Shown one piece after another: positions 1 through 12,320 of a stretch of 64,000 bases of DNA. A program made the translations under genes and the position numbers. The stretch is from assembly GCA_964017155.1 (NCBI GenBank), contig OZ024867.1, forward strand, positions 15,775,500 through 15,839,499. Direction: 5' to 3'. The notes beneath the pieces are model-generated. The model was not told the DNA's origin. It searched no databases and was given only the letters and a program-made list of their open reading frames with translations. The stretch's first letter is position 1; each line of letters starts with the position of its first letter. This DNA is from Oasisia sp. SBJ-2009 (taxonomy: Eukaryota > Annelida > Polychaeta > Sabellida > Siboglinidae).

Positions 1-876
1 TAAGACATGGTGTGTAAGACCTGGTGTGTAAGACATGGTGTGTAAGACTTGATGTGTAAGACCTGGTGTGTAAGACTTGGTGTGTAAGACATGTTGTGTA
101 ATACTTGATGTGTCAGACTTGATGTGTACGACATGGTGTGTAAGCCCTGGTGTATAATACATGGTGTGTAAGACCTGGTGTGTAAGACATGGTGTGTAAG
201 ACTTGGTGTGTAAGACTTGATGTGTAAGACTTGATGTGTAAGATTTGGTGTGTAAGACTTGGTGTGTATAACATGGTGTGTAAGACATGGTGTGTAAGAC
301 TTGGTGTGAAAGACTTGATGTGTAAGACTTGATGTGTAAGACTTGGTGTGTAAGACTTGGTGTATAAGATATGGTGTGTAAGACTTGGTGTTTAAGACTT
401 GGTGTGAAAGACTTGATGTGTAAGACTTGATGTGTAAGACTTGGTGTGTAAGACTTGATGTGTAAGACTTGGTGTGAAACACTTGATGTGTAAGACTTGA
501 TGTGTAAGACTTGATGTGTAAGACTTGGTGAGTATGACTTGGTGTGTATGACTTGGTGTGTAAGACAGGGTGTGAAAGACATGGTGTGTAAGACTTGGTG
601 TGTAAGACATGGTGTGTAAGACATGGTGTGTAAGACATGGTGTGTAAGACTTGGTGTGTAAGACATGGTGTGTAAGACATGGTGTGTAAGACTTGGTGTG
701 TAACACATGGTATGTAAAACTTGGTGTGTAAGACATGGTGTGTAGGACATGGTGTGTAGGACATGGTGTGTAAGACTTGGTGTGTAAAACTTGGTGTGTA
801 AGACATGGTGTGTAAGACCTGGTGTGTAATACATGGTGTGTAAGACTTGATGTGTAAGACTTGATGTGTAAGACTT
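1..876. repeat. Truncated copy of the segment seen again at about 4901-5776
   Basis: The first 0.9 kb matches the stretch 4,900 bp (350 units) further on. Both contain the rare order TAAGACATGTTGTG (85 and 4985), TAATACTTGATGTG, TCAGACTTGATGTG, TACGACATGGTGTG and TAAGCCCTGGTGTA. The match breaks near 870, where the later copy has TGATATG and then two extra units, so the shared marker TTATAC sits at 897 here and at 5825 there (offset 4,928). The same cassette recurs near 37675 and 46187. The window therefore opens inside a superrepeat segment rather than at an array edge. Confidence 0.85.
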
Positions 877-1736
877 GGTGTGTAAGACATGGTGTGTTAT
901 ACTTGATGTGTAAGATTTGATGTGTAAGACATGGTGTGTAAGACATGGTGTGTAAGACTTGATGTGTAAGACTTGGTGTGAAACACTTGATGTGTAAGAC
1001 TTGATGTGTAAGACTTGATGTGTAAGACTTGATGTGTAAGACTTGATGTGTAAGACTTGGTGTGTAAGACTTGGTGTGTAAGACTTGGTGTGTAAGACAT
1101 GGTGTGTTATACTTGATGTGTAAGATTTGATGTGTAAGACAGGGTGTGAAAGACATGGTGTGTAAGACTTGGTGTGTAAGACATGGTGTGTAAGACTAGG
1201 TGTGTAAGACATGGTGTGTAAGACATGGTGTGTAAGACTTGGTGTGTAAGACATGGTGTGTAGGACATGGTGTGTAGGACATGGTGTGTAAGACTTGGTG
1301 TGTAAAACTTGATGTGTAAGACATGGTGTGTAAGACCTGGTGTGTAAGACATGGTGTGTAAGACCTGGTGTGTAAGACATGGTGTGTAAGACTTGATGTG
1401 TAAGACCTAGTGTGTAAGACTTGGTGTGTAAGACATGGTGTGTAATACTTGATGTGTAAGACTTGATGTGTACGACATTGTGTGTAAGCCCTGGTGTGTA
1501 AGACATGGTGTGTAAGACCTGGTGTGTAAGACATGGTGTGTAAGACTTGGTGTGTAAGACTTAGTGTGTAAGACATGGTGTTTAAGACATGGTGTGTAAG
1601 ACATGGTGTGTAAGACTTGGTGTGAAAGACTTGGTGTGTAAGACATGGTGTGTAAGACTTGGTGTGTAAGACTTGGTGTGAAAGACTTGATGTGTAAGAC
1701 TTGATGTGTAAGACTTGATGTGTAAGACTTGATGTG
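127..1736. repeat. 1,610-bp higher-order repeat, copy 1
   Basis: This is the first of two adjacent blocks of 115 units. It opens with the marker pair TACGACATGGTGTG and TAAGCCCTGGTGTA. The same pair recurs at 1737, and the order of variant units then agrees along the block. Upstream units at 113, 99 and 85 do not match their counterparts 1,610 bp later, which sets the left limit. It carries a private T at 370 where copy 2 has C at 1980. Confidence 0.9.
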
Positions 1737-3346
1737 TACGACATGGTGTGTAAGCCCTGGTGTATAATACATGGTGTGTAAGACCTGGTGTGTAAGACAT
1801 GGTGTGTAAGACTTGGTGTGTAAGACTTGATGTGTAAGACTTGATGTGTAAGATTTGGTGTGTAAGACTTGGTGTGTATAACATGGTGTGTAAGACATGG
1901 TGTGTAAGACTTGGTGTGAAAGACTTGATGTGTAAGACTTGATGTGTAAGACTTGGTGTGTAAGACTTGGTGTATAAGACATGGTGTGTAAGACTTGGTG
2001 TTTAAGACTTGGTGTGAAAGACTTGATGTGTAAGACTTGATGTGTAAGACTTGGTGTGTAAGACTTGATGTGTAAGGATTGGTGTGAAACACTTGATGTG
2101 TAAGACTTGATGTGTAAGACTTGATGTGTAAGACTTGGTGAGTATGACTTGGTGTGTATGACTTGGTGTGTAAGACAGGGTGTGAAAGACATGGTGTGTA
2201 AGACTTGGTGTGTAAGACATGGTGTGTAAGACATGGTGTGTAAGACATGGTGTGTAAGACTTGGTGTGTAAGACATGGTGTGTAAGACATGGTGTGTAAG
2301 ACTTGGTGTGTAACACATGGTATGTAAAACTTGGTGTGTAAGACATGGTGTGTAGGACATGGTGTGTAGGACATGGTGTGTAAGACTTGGTGTGTAAAAC
2401 TTGGTGTGTAAGACATGGTGTGTAAGACCTGGTGTGTAATACATGGTGTGTAAGACTTGATGTGTAAGACTTGATGTGTAAGACTTGGTGTGTAAGACAT
2501 GGTGTGTTATACTTGATGTGTAAGATTTGATGTGTAAGACATGGTGTGTAAGACATGGTGTGTAAGACTTGATGTGTAAGACTTGGTGTGAAACACTTGA
2601 TGTGTAAGACTTGATGTGTAAGACTTGATGTGTAAGACTTGATGTGTAAGACTTGATGTGTAAGACTTGGTGTGTAAGACTTGGTGTGTAAGACTTGGTG
2701 TGTAAGACATGGTGTGTTATACTTGATGTGTAAGATTTGATGTGTAAGACAGGGTGTGAAAGACATGGTGTGTAAGACTTGGTGTGTAAGACATGGTGTG
2801 TAAGACTAGGTGTGTAAGACATGGTGTGTAAGACATGGTGTGTAAGACTTGGTGTGTAAGACATGGTGTGTAGGACATGGTGTGTAGGACATGGTGTGTA
2901 AGACTTGGTGTGTAAAACTTGATGTGTAAGACATGGTGTGTAAGACCTGGTGTGTAAGACATGGTGTGTAAGACCTGGTGTGTAAGACATGGTGTGTAAG
3001 ACTTGATGTGTAAGACCTAGTGTGTAAGACTTGGTGTGTAAGACATGGTGTGTAATACTTGATGTGTAAGACTTGATGTGTACGACATTGTGTGTAAGCC
3101 CTGGTGTGTAAGACATGGTGTGTAAGACCTGGTGTGTAAGACATGGTGTGTAAGACTTGGTGTGTAAGACTTAGTGTGTAAGACATGGTGTTTAAGACAT
3201 GGTGTGTAAGACATGGTGTGTAAGACTTGGTGTGAAAGACTTGGTGTGTAAGACATGGTGTGTAAGACTTGGTGTGTAAGACTTGGTGTGAAAGACTTGA
3301 TGTGTAAGACTTGATGTGTAAGACTTGATGTGTAAGACTTGGTGTG
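1737..3346. repeat. 1,610-bp higher-order repeat, copy 2
   Basis: Second tandem copy of the 115-unit block. Agreement with copy 1 runs to about 3332; the next unit is TAAGACTTGGTGTG where copy 1 has TAAGACTTGATGTG. I saw very few differences: C/T at 1980, and GA instead of AC at 2077-2078. Such near-identity implies recent duplication or active homogenisation. Its last 0.5 kb (from about 2843) is also the start of superrepeat copy H1, so the two levels of organisation overlap. Confidence 0.9.
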
Positions 3347-4690
3347 TAAGACTTGATGTGTAAGACTTGGTGTGAAACACTTGATATGTAAGACTTGATG
3401 TGTAAGACTTGGTGTGTAAGACATGGTGTGTAAGACTTGGTGTGTAAGACTCGGTGTGTAAGACATGGTGTGTAAGACCTGGTGTGTAAGACTTGATGTG
3501 TAAGACTTGATGTGTAAGACTTGATGTGTAAGACTTGGTGTGTAAGACTTGATGTGTAAGACTTGGTGTGAAACACTTGATATGTAAGACTTGATGTGTA
3601 AGACTTGGTGTGTAAGACATGGTGTGTAAGACTTGGTGTGTAAGACTCGGTGTGTAAGACATGGTGTGTAAGACTCGGTGTGTAAGTCTTAGTGTGTAAG
3701 ACATGGTGTTTAAGACATGGTGTGTAGGACATGGTGTGTAAGACTTGGTGTGTAAAACTTGGTGTGTAAGACATGGTGTGTAAGACCTGGTGTGTAAGAC
3801 ATGGTGTGTAAGACCTGGTGTGTAAGACATGGTGTGTAAGACTTGATGTGTAAGACCTGGTGTGTAAGACTTGGTGTGTAAGACTTAGTGTGTAAGACAT
3901 GGTGTTTAAGACATGGTGTGTAAGACATGGTGTGTAAGACTTGGTGTGAAAGACTTGATGTGTAAGACTTGATGTGTAAGACTTGGTGTGTAAGACTTGG
4001 TGTGTAAGACATGGTGTGTAAGACTTTGTGTGTATGACTTGGTGTGAAACACTTGATGTGTAAGACTTGATGTGTAAGACTTGATGTGTAAGACTTGGTG
4101 TGAAACACTTGATATGTAAGACTTGATGTGTAAGACTTGGTGTGTAAGACATGGTGTGTAAGACTTGGTGTGTAAGTCTTAGTGTGTAAGACATGGTGTT
4201 TAAGACATGGTGTGTAGGACATGGTGTGTAAGACTTGGTGTGTAAGACTTGGTGTGTAAGACTTAGTGTGCAAGACATGGTGTTTAAGACATGGTGTGTA
4301 AGACATGGTGTGTAAGAATTGGTGTGAAAGACTTGATGTGTAAGACTTGATGTGTAAGACTTGGTGTGTAAGTCTTGGTGTGTAAGACATGGTGTGTAAG
4401 ACTTGGTGTGTAAGATTTGGTGTGAAAGACTTGATGTGTAAGACTTGATGTGTAAGATTTGATGTGTAGGACTTGGTGTGTAAGACTTGATGTGTAAGAC
4501 TTGGTGTGAAACACTTGATATGTAAGACTTGATGTGTAAGACTAGGTGTGTAAGACATGGTGTGTAAGACTTGGTGTGTAAGACTCGGTGTGTAAGACAT
4601 GGTGTGTAAGACTTGGTGTGTAAGTCTTAGTGTGTAAGACATTGTGTTTAAGACATGGTGTGTAGGACATGGTGTGTAAGACCTGGTGTT

Positions 4691-4872
4691 TAAGACATGG
4701 TGTGTAAGACTTGATGTGTAAGACCTGGTGTGTAAGACTTGGTGTGTAAGACATGTTGTGTAATACTTGATGTGTCAGACTTGATGTGTACGACATGGTG
4801 TGTAAGCCCTGGTGTATAATACATGGTGTGTAAGACCTGGTGTGTAAGACATGGTGTGTAAGACTTGGTGTG
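4691..4872. repeat. 182-bp direct repeat, copy 1 (spacing 238 bp)
   Basis: Thirteen units, including the rare series TAAGACATGTTGTG, TAATACTTGATGTG, TCAGACTTGATGTG, TACGACATGGTGTG and TAAGCCCTGGTGTA, are repeated 238 bp (17 units) later. The doublet is not seen at the corresponding place in H2, where the marker occurs once (37675), so it is specific to H1. Confidence 0.85.
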
Positions 4873-4928
4873 TAAGACATGGTGTGTAAGACCTGGTGTG
4901 TAAGACATGGTGTGTAAGACCTGGTGTG

Positions 4929-5110
4929 TAAGACATGGTGTGTAAGACTTGATGTGTAAGACCTGGTGTGTAAGACTTGGTGTGTAAGACATGTTGTGTA
5001 ATACTTGATGTGTCAGACTTGATGTGTACGACATGGTGTGTAAGCCCTGGTGTATAATACATGGTGTGTAAGACCTGGTGTGTAAGACATGGTGTGTAAG
5101 ACTTGGTGTG
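4929..5110. repeat. 182-bp direct repeat, copy 2
   Basis: Second copy of the 13-unit cassette. From here the match to H2 and H3 continues rightwards at a constant offset of 32,690 bp, so this copy is the one joined to the conserved superrepeat context. Confidence 0.85.
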
Positions 5111-7196
5111 TAAGACTTGATGTGTAAGACTTGATGTGTAAGATTTGGTGTGTAAGACTTGGTGTGTATAACATGGTGTGTAAGACATGGTGTGTAAGAC
5201 TTGGTGTGAAAGACTTGATGTGTAAGACTTGATGTGTAAGACTTGGTGTGTAAGACTTGGTGTATAAGATATGGTGTGTAAGACTTGGTGTTTAAGACTT
5301 GGTGTGAAAGACTTGATGTGTAAGACTTGATGTGTAAGACTTGGTGTGTAAGACTTGATGTGTAAGACTTGGTGTGAAACACTTGATGTGTAAGACTTGA
5401 TGTGTAAGACTTGATGTGTAAGACTTGGTGAGTATGACTTGGTGTGTATGACTTGGTGTGTAAGACAGGGTGTGAAAGACATGGTGTGTAAGACTTGGTG
5501 TGTAAGACATGGTGTGTAAGACATGGTGTGTAAGACATGGTGTGTAAGACTTGGTGTGTAAGACATGGTGTGTAAGACATGGTGTGTAAGACTTGGTGTG
5601 TAACACATGGTATGTAAAACTTGGTGTGTAAGACATGGTGTGTAGGACATGGTGTGTAGGACATGGTGTGTAAGACTTGGTGTGTAAAACTTGGTGTGTA
5701 AGACATGGTGTGTAAGACCTGGTGTGTAATACATGGTGTGTAAGACTTGATATGTAAGACTTGATGTGTAAGACTTGATGTGTATGACTTGGTGTGTAAG
5801 ACTTGGTGTGTAAGACATGGTGTGTTATACTTGATGTGTAAGATTTGATGTGTAAGACATGGTGTGTAAGACATGGTGTGTAAGACTTGGTGTGTAAGAC
5901 ATGGTGTGTAAGACTTGATGTGTAAGACATTGTGTGTAAGACTTGGTGTGTAAGACATGGTGTGTAAGACTTGGTGTGTAAGACTCGGTGTGTAAGACAT
6001 GGTGTGTAAGACATGGTGTGCAAGACATGGTGTGTAAGACCTGGTGTGTAAGACATGGTGTGTAAGACCTGGTGTGTAAGACTTGGTGTGTAAGACTTGA
6101 TGTGTAAGACTTGATGTGTAAGACTTGGTGTGTAAGACCAGGTGTGTAAGACTTGGTGTGTAAGACTTGTTGTGTACGACATGGTGTGTAAGACTTGGTG
6201 TGTAAGACATGGTGTGTAAGACTTGGTGTGTAAGACATGGTGTGTAAGACTTGTTGTGAAAGACTTGATGTGTAAGACTTGATGTGTAAGACTTGATGTG
6301 TAAGACTTGGTGTGTAAGACTTGATTTGTAAGACTTGGTGTGAAACACTTGATGTGTAAGACTTGATGTATAAGACTTGATGTGTAAGACTTGGTGTGTA
6401 AGACTTGGTGTGTAAGACTTGGTGTGTAAGACATGGTGTGTTATACTTGATGTGTAAGATTTGATGTGTAAGACAGGGTGTGAAAGACACGGTGTGTAAG
6501 ACTTGGTGTGTAAGACATGGTGTGTAAGACTTGGTGTGTAAGACATGGTGTGTAAGACTTGGTGTTTAAGACATGGTGTGTAATACTTGAGGTGTAAGAC
6601 TTGATGTGTACGACCTGGTGTGTAAGCCCTGGTGTGTAAGACATGGTGTGTAAGACTTGGTGTGTAAGACTTAGTGTGTAAGACATGGTGTTTAAGACAT
6701 GGTGCGTAAGACATGGTGTGTAAGACTTGGTGTGAAAGACTTGATGTGTAAGACTTGATGTGTACGACATTGTGTGTAAGCCCTGGTGTGTAAGATATGG
6801 TGTGTAAGACCTGGTGTGTAAGACATGGTGTGTAAGACTTGGTGTGTAAGTCTTAGTGTGTAAGACATGGTGTTTAAGACATGGTGTGTAGGACATGGTG
6901 TGTAAGACTTGGTGTGTAAAACTTGGTGTGTAAGACATGGTGTGTAAGACCTGGTGTGTAAGACATGGTGTGTAAGACCTGGTGTGTAAGACATGGTGTG
7001 TAAGTCTTAGTGTGTAAGATATGGTGTTTAAGACATGGTGTGTAGGACATGGTGTGTAAGACTTGGTGTGTCAGACTTGGTGTGTAAGACATGGTGTGTA
7101 AGACCTGGTGTATAAGACATGGTGTGTAAGACCTGGTGTGTAAGACATGGTGTGTAAGACTTGGTGTGTAAGACTTAGTGTGTAAGACATGGTGTT

Positions 7197-10100
7197 TAAG
7201 ACATGGTGTGTAAGACATGGTGTGTAAGACTTGGTGTGAAAGACTTGATGTGTAAGACTTGATGTGTAAGATTTGGTGTGTAAGACTTGGTGTGTATAAC
7301 ATGGTGTGTAAGACATGGTGTGTAAGACTTGGTGTGAAAGACTTGATGTGTAAGACTTGATGTGTAAGACTTGGTGTGTAAGACTTGGTGTATAAGACAT
7401 GGTGTGTAAGACTTGGTGTTTAAGACTTGGTGTGAAAGACTTGATGTGTAAGACTTGATGTGTAAGACTTGGTGTGTAAGACTTGATGTGTAAGACTTGG
7501 TGTGAAACACTTGATGTGTAAGACTTGATGTGTAAGACTTGATGTGTAAGACTTGGTGAGTATGACTAGGTGTGTATGACTTGGTGTGTAAGACAGGGTG
7601 TGAAAGACATGGTGTGTAAGACTTGGTGTGTAAGACATGGTGTGTAAGACATGGTGTGTAAGACATGGTGTGTAAGACTTGGTGTGTAAGACATGGTGTG
7701 TAAGACATGGTGTGTAAGACTTGGTGTGTAACACATGGTGTGTAAAACTTGGTGTGTAAGACTTGTTGTGTACGACATGGTGTGTAAGACTTGGTGTGTA
7801 AGACATGGTGTGTAAAACTTGGTGTGTAAGACATGGTGTGTAAGACCTGGTGTGTAAGACATGGTGTGTAAGACTTGATGTGTAAGACTTGATGTGTAAG
7901 ACTTGATGTGTAAGACTTGGTGTGTAAGACTTGATTTGTAAGACTGGGTGTGAAACACTTGATGTGTAAGACTTGATGTATAAGACTTGATGTGTAAGAC
8001 TTGGTGTGTAAGACTTGGTGTGTAAGACTTGGTGTTTAAGACATGGTGTGTAATACTTGAGGTGTAAGACTTGATGTGTACGACATGGTGTGTAAGCCCT
8101 GGTGTGTAAGACATGGTGTGTAAGACTTGGTGTGTAAGACTTAGTGTGTAAGACATGGTGTTTAAGACATGGTGTGTAAGACATGGTGTGTAAGACTTGG
8201 TGTGAAAGACTTGATGTGTAAGACTTGATGTGTACGACATTGTGTGTAAGCCCTGGTGTGTAAGACATGGTGTGTAAGACCTGGTGTGTAAGACATGGTG
8301 TGTAAGACTTGGTGTGTAAGACTTAGTGTGTAAGACATGGTGTTTAAGACATGGTGTGTAAGACATGGTGTGTAAGACTTGGTGTGAAAGACTTGATGTG
8401 TAAGACTTGATGTGTAAGACTTGGTGTGTAAGACTTGGTGTGTAAGACATGGTGTGTAAGACTTGGTGTGTAAGACTTGGTGTGAAAGACTTGATGTGTA
8501 AGACTTGATGTGTAAGACTTGATGTGTAAGACTTGGTGTGTAAGACTTGATGTGTAAGACTTGGTGTGAAACTCTTGATATGTAAGACTTGATGTGTAAG
8601 ACTTGGTGTGTAAGACATGGTGTGTAAGACTTGGTGTGTAAGACTCGGTGTGTAAGACATGGTGTGTAAGACTTGCTGTGTAAGTCTTAGTGTGTAAGAC
8701 ATTGTGTTTAAGACATGGTGTGTAGGACATGGTGTGTAAGACTTGGTGTGTAAAACTTGGTGTGTAAGACATGGTGTGTAAGACCTGGTGTGTAAGACAT
8801 GGTGTGTAAGACCTGGTGTGTAAGACATGGTGTGTAAGACTTGATGTGTAAGACCTGGTGTGTAAGACTTGGTGTGTAAGACTTAGTGTGTAAGACATGG
8901 TGTTTAAGACATGGTGTGTAAGACATGGTGTGTAAGACTTGGTGTGAAAGACTTGATGTGTAAGACTTGATGTGTAAGACTTGGTGTGTAAGACTTGGTG
9001 TGTAAGACATGGTGTGTAAGACTTGGTGTGTAAGACTTGGTGTGAAAGACTTGATGTGTAAGACTTGATGTGTAAGACTTGATGTGTAAGACTTGGTGTG
9101 TAAGACTTGATGTGTAAGACTTGGTGTGAAACACTTGATATGTAAGACTTGATGTGTAAGACTTGGTGTGTAAGACATGGTGTGTAAGACTTGGTGTGTA
9201 AGACTCGGTGTGTAAGACATGGTGTGTAAGACTTGGTGTGTAAGTCTTAGTGTGTAAGACATGGTGTTTAAGACATGGTGTGTAGGACATGGTGTGTAAG
9301 ACTTGGTGTGTAAGACTTGGTGTGTAAGACTTAGTGTGTAAGACATGGTGTTTAAGACATGGTGTGTAAGACATGGTGTGTAAGACTTGGTGTGAAAGAC
9401 TTGATGTGTAAGACTTGATGTGTAAGACTTGGTGTGTAAGACTTGGTGTGTAAGACATGGTGTGTAAGACTTGGTGTGTAAGACTTGGTGTGAAAGACTT
9501 GATGTGTAAGACTTGATGTGTAAGATTTGATGTGTAGGACTTGGTGTGTAAGACTTGATGTGTAAGACTTGGTGTGAAACACTTGATATGTAAGACTTGA
9601 TGTGTAAGACTTGGTGTGTAAGACATGGTGTGTAAGACTTGGTGTGTAAGACTCGGTGTGTAAGACATGGTGTGTAATACTTGGTGTGTAAGTCTTAGTG
9701 TGTAAGACATGGTGTTTAAGACTTGATGTGTAAGACTTGGTGTGAAACACTTGATATGTAAGACTTGATGTGTAAGACTTGGTGTGTAAGACATGGTGTG
9801 TAAGACTTGGTGTGTAAGACTCGGTGTGTAAGACATGGTGTGTAAAACTTGGTGTGTAAGTCTTAGTGTGTAAGACATGGTGTTTAAGACATGGTGTGTA
9901 GGACATGGTGTGTAAGACTTGGTGTGTAAGACTTGGTGTGTAAGACTTAGTGTGTAAGACATGGTGTTTAAGACATGGTGTGTAAGACATGGTGTGTAAG
10001 ACTTGGTGTGAAAGACTTGATGTGTAAGACTTGATGTGTAAGACTTGGTGTGTAAGACTTGGTGTGTAAGACATGGTGTGTAAGACTTGGTGTGTAAGAC

Positions 10101-12320
10101 TTGGTGTGAAAGACTTGATGTGTAAGACTTGTTGTGTAAGATTTGATGTGTAGGACTTGGTGTGTAAGACTTGATGTGTAAGACTTGGTGTGAAACACTT
10201 GATATGTAAGACTTGATGTGTAAGACTTGGTGTGTAAGACATGGTGTGTAAGACTTGGTGTGTAAGACTCGGTGTGTAAGACATGGTGTGTAAGACTTGG
10301 TGTGTAAGTCTTAGTGTGTAAGACATGGTGTTTAAGACATGGTGTGTAGGACATGGTGTGTAAGACTTGGTGTGTAAAACTTGGTGTGAAAGACTTGATG
10401 TGTAAGACTTGATGTGTAAGACTTGATGTGTAAGACTTGGTGTGTAAGACTTGATGTGTAAGACTTGGTGTGAAACTCTTGATATGTAAGACTTGATGTG
10501 TAAGACTTGGTGTGTAAGACATGGTGTGTAAGACTTGGTGTGTAAGACTCGGTGTGTAAGACATGGTGTGTAAGACTTGCTGTGTAAGTCTTAGTGTGTA
10601 AGACATTGTGTTTAAGACATGGTGTGTAGGACATGGTGTGTAAGACTTGGTGTGTAAAACTTGGTGTGTAAGACATGGTGTGTAAGACCTGGTGTGTAAG
10701 ACATGGTGTGTAAGACCTGGTGTGTAAGACATGGTGTGTAAGACTTGATGTGTAAGACCTGGTGTGTAAGACTTGGTGTGTAAGACTTAGTGTGTAAGAC
10801 ATGGTGTTTAAGACATGGTGTGTAAGACATGGTGTGTAAGACTTGGTGTGAAAGACTTGATGTGTAAGACTTGATGTGTAAGACTTGGTGTGTAAGACTT
10901 GGTGTGTAAGACATGGTGTGTAAGACTTTGTGTGTAAGACTTGGTGTGAAAGACTTGATGTGTAAGACTTGATGTGTAAGACTTGATGTGTAAGACTTGG
11001 TGTGTAAGACTTGATGTGTAAGACTTGGTGTGAAACACTTGATATGTAAGACTTGATGTGTAAGACTTGGTGTGTAAGACATGGTGTGTAAGACTTGGTG
11101 TGTAAGACTCGGTGTGTCAGACATGGTGTGTAAGACTTGGTGTGTAAGTCTTAGTGTGTAAGACATGGTGTTTAAGACATGGTGTGTAGGACATGGTGTG
11201 TAAGACTTGGTGTGTAAGACTTGGTGTGTAAGACTTAGTGTGTAAGACATGGTGTTTAAGACATGGTGTGTAAGACATGGTGTGTAAGACTTGGTGTGAA
11301 AGACTTGATGTGTAAGACTTGATGTGTAAGACTTGGTGTGTAAGACTTGGTGTGTAAGACATGGTGTGTAAGACTTGGTGTGTAAGACTTGGTGTGAAAG
11401 ACTTGATGTGTAAGACTTGATGTGTAAGATTTGATGTGTAGGACTTGGTGTGTAAGACTTGATGTGTAAGACTTGGTGTGAAACACTTGATATGTAAGAC
11501 TTGATGTGTAAGACTTGGTGTGTAAGACATGGTGTGTAAGACTTGGTGTGTAAGACTCGGTGTGTAAGACATGGTGTGTAAGACTTGGTGTGTAAGTCTT
11601 AGTGTGTAAGACATGGTGTTTAAGACATGGTGTGTAGGACATGGTGTGTAAGACTTGGTGTGTAAAACTTGGTGTGTAAGACATGGTGTGTAAGACCTGG
11701 TGTGTAAGACATGGTGTGTAAGACCTGGTGTGTAAGACATGGTGTTTAAGACATGGTGTGTAGGACATGGTGTGTAAGACTTGGTGTGTAAAACTTGGTG
11801 TGTAAGACATGGGGTGTAAGACCTGGTGTGTAAGACATGGTGTGTAAGACCTGGTGTGTAAGACATGGTGTGAAAGACTTGATGTGTAAGACTTGATGTG
11901 TAAGACTTGGTGTGTAAGACTTGATGTGTAAGACTTGGTGTGAAACACTTGATGTGTAAGACTTGATGTGTAAGACTTGATGTGTAAGACTTGGTGAGTA
12001 TGACTAGGTGTGTATGACTTGGTGTGTAAGACAGGGTGTGAAAGACATGGTGTGTAAGACTTGGTGTGTAAGACATGGTGTGTAAGACATGGTGTGTAAG
12101 ACATGGTGTGTAAGACTTGGTGTGTAAGACATGGTGTGTAAGACATGGTGTGTAAGACTTGGTGTGTAACACATGGTGTGTAAAACTTGGTGTGTAAGAC
12201 TTGTTGTGTACGACATGGTGTGTAAGACTTGGTGTGTAAGACATGGTGTGTAAAACTTGGTGTGTAAGACATGGTGTGTAAGACCTGGTGTGTAAGACAT
12301 GGTGTGTAAGACTTGATGTG
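7197..12320. repeat. 5.1-kb direct repeat, copy 1 (spacing 11,298 bp)
   Basis: The order of variant units matches 18495-23618 at a constant offset of 11,298 bp (807 units). The left limit is the unit at 7183, which ends TGTT and has no equivalent. The right limit is 12321, where this copy has TAAGACTTGATGTG and the other has TAAGACTTGGTGTG. Beyond that, the match resumes at offset 11,186, meaning the later copy lacks eight units (112 bp). The block overlaps the H1 tail and the first 1,428-bp copy. Confidence 0.85.
8317..11606. repeat. H-tail domain made of 364-bp blocks bounded by reverse-complementary tag units
   Basis: Two special units mark this domain: tag 1 (TAAGACTTAGTGTG) at 8317, 8877, 9325, 9941, 10781 and 11229, and tag 2 (TAAGTCTTAGTGTG) at 8681, 9241, 9689, 9857, 10305, 10585, 11145 and 11593. 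Every tag 1 here is followed by a tag 2 exactly 364 bp (26 units) later. A tag 2 is followed by the next tag 1 after 196 or 84 bp, except where a block has lost its tag 1 (spacings 168 and 280). The first nine bases of the two tags are reverse complements of each other. The same tag 2 series recurs in H3 at 49841, 50401, 50849, 51017, 51465, 51745, 52305 and 52753 with identical spacings. Function, if any, is unknown. Confidence 0.85.

Larger units (their letters stand above)
2843..11733. repeat. Superrepeat H, copy 1 (about 8.9 kb)
   Basis: The order of variant units here is repeated in 35939-44396 and again in 44437-52934. The offset to the second copy falls in whole-unit steps along the block: 33,096 bp near 2.9-3.1 kb, 32,858 near 4.3-4.6 kb, 32,690 from about 4.9 to 9.9 kb and 32,662 from about 10.3 to 11.7 kb. 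The copies therefore differ by gains or losses of whole 14-bp units and blocks. The left limit is at 2843, where the preceding units stop matching. The right limit is near 11733, where this copy has a unit ending TGTT and the others do not. The second half (from about 8.3 kb) is the source pattern for the nested duplications that follow. Confidence 0.82.
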
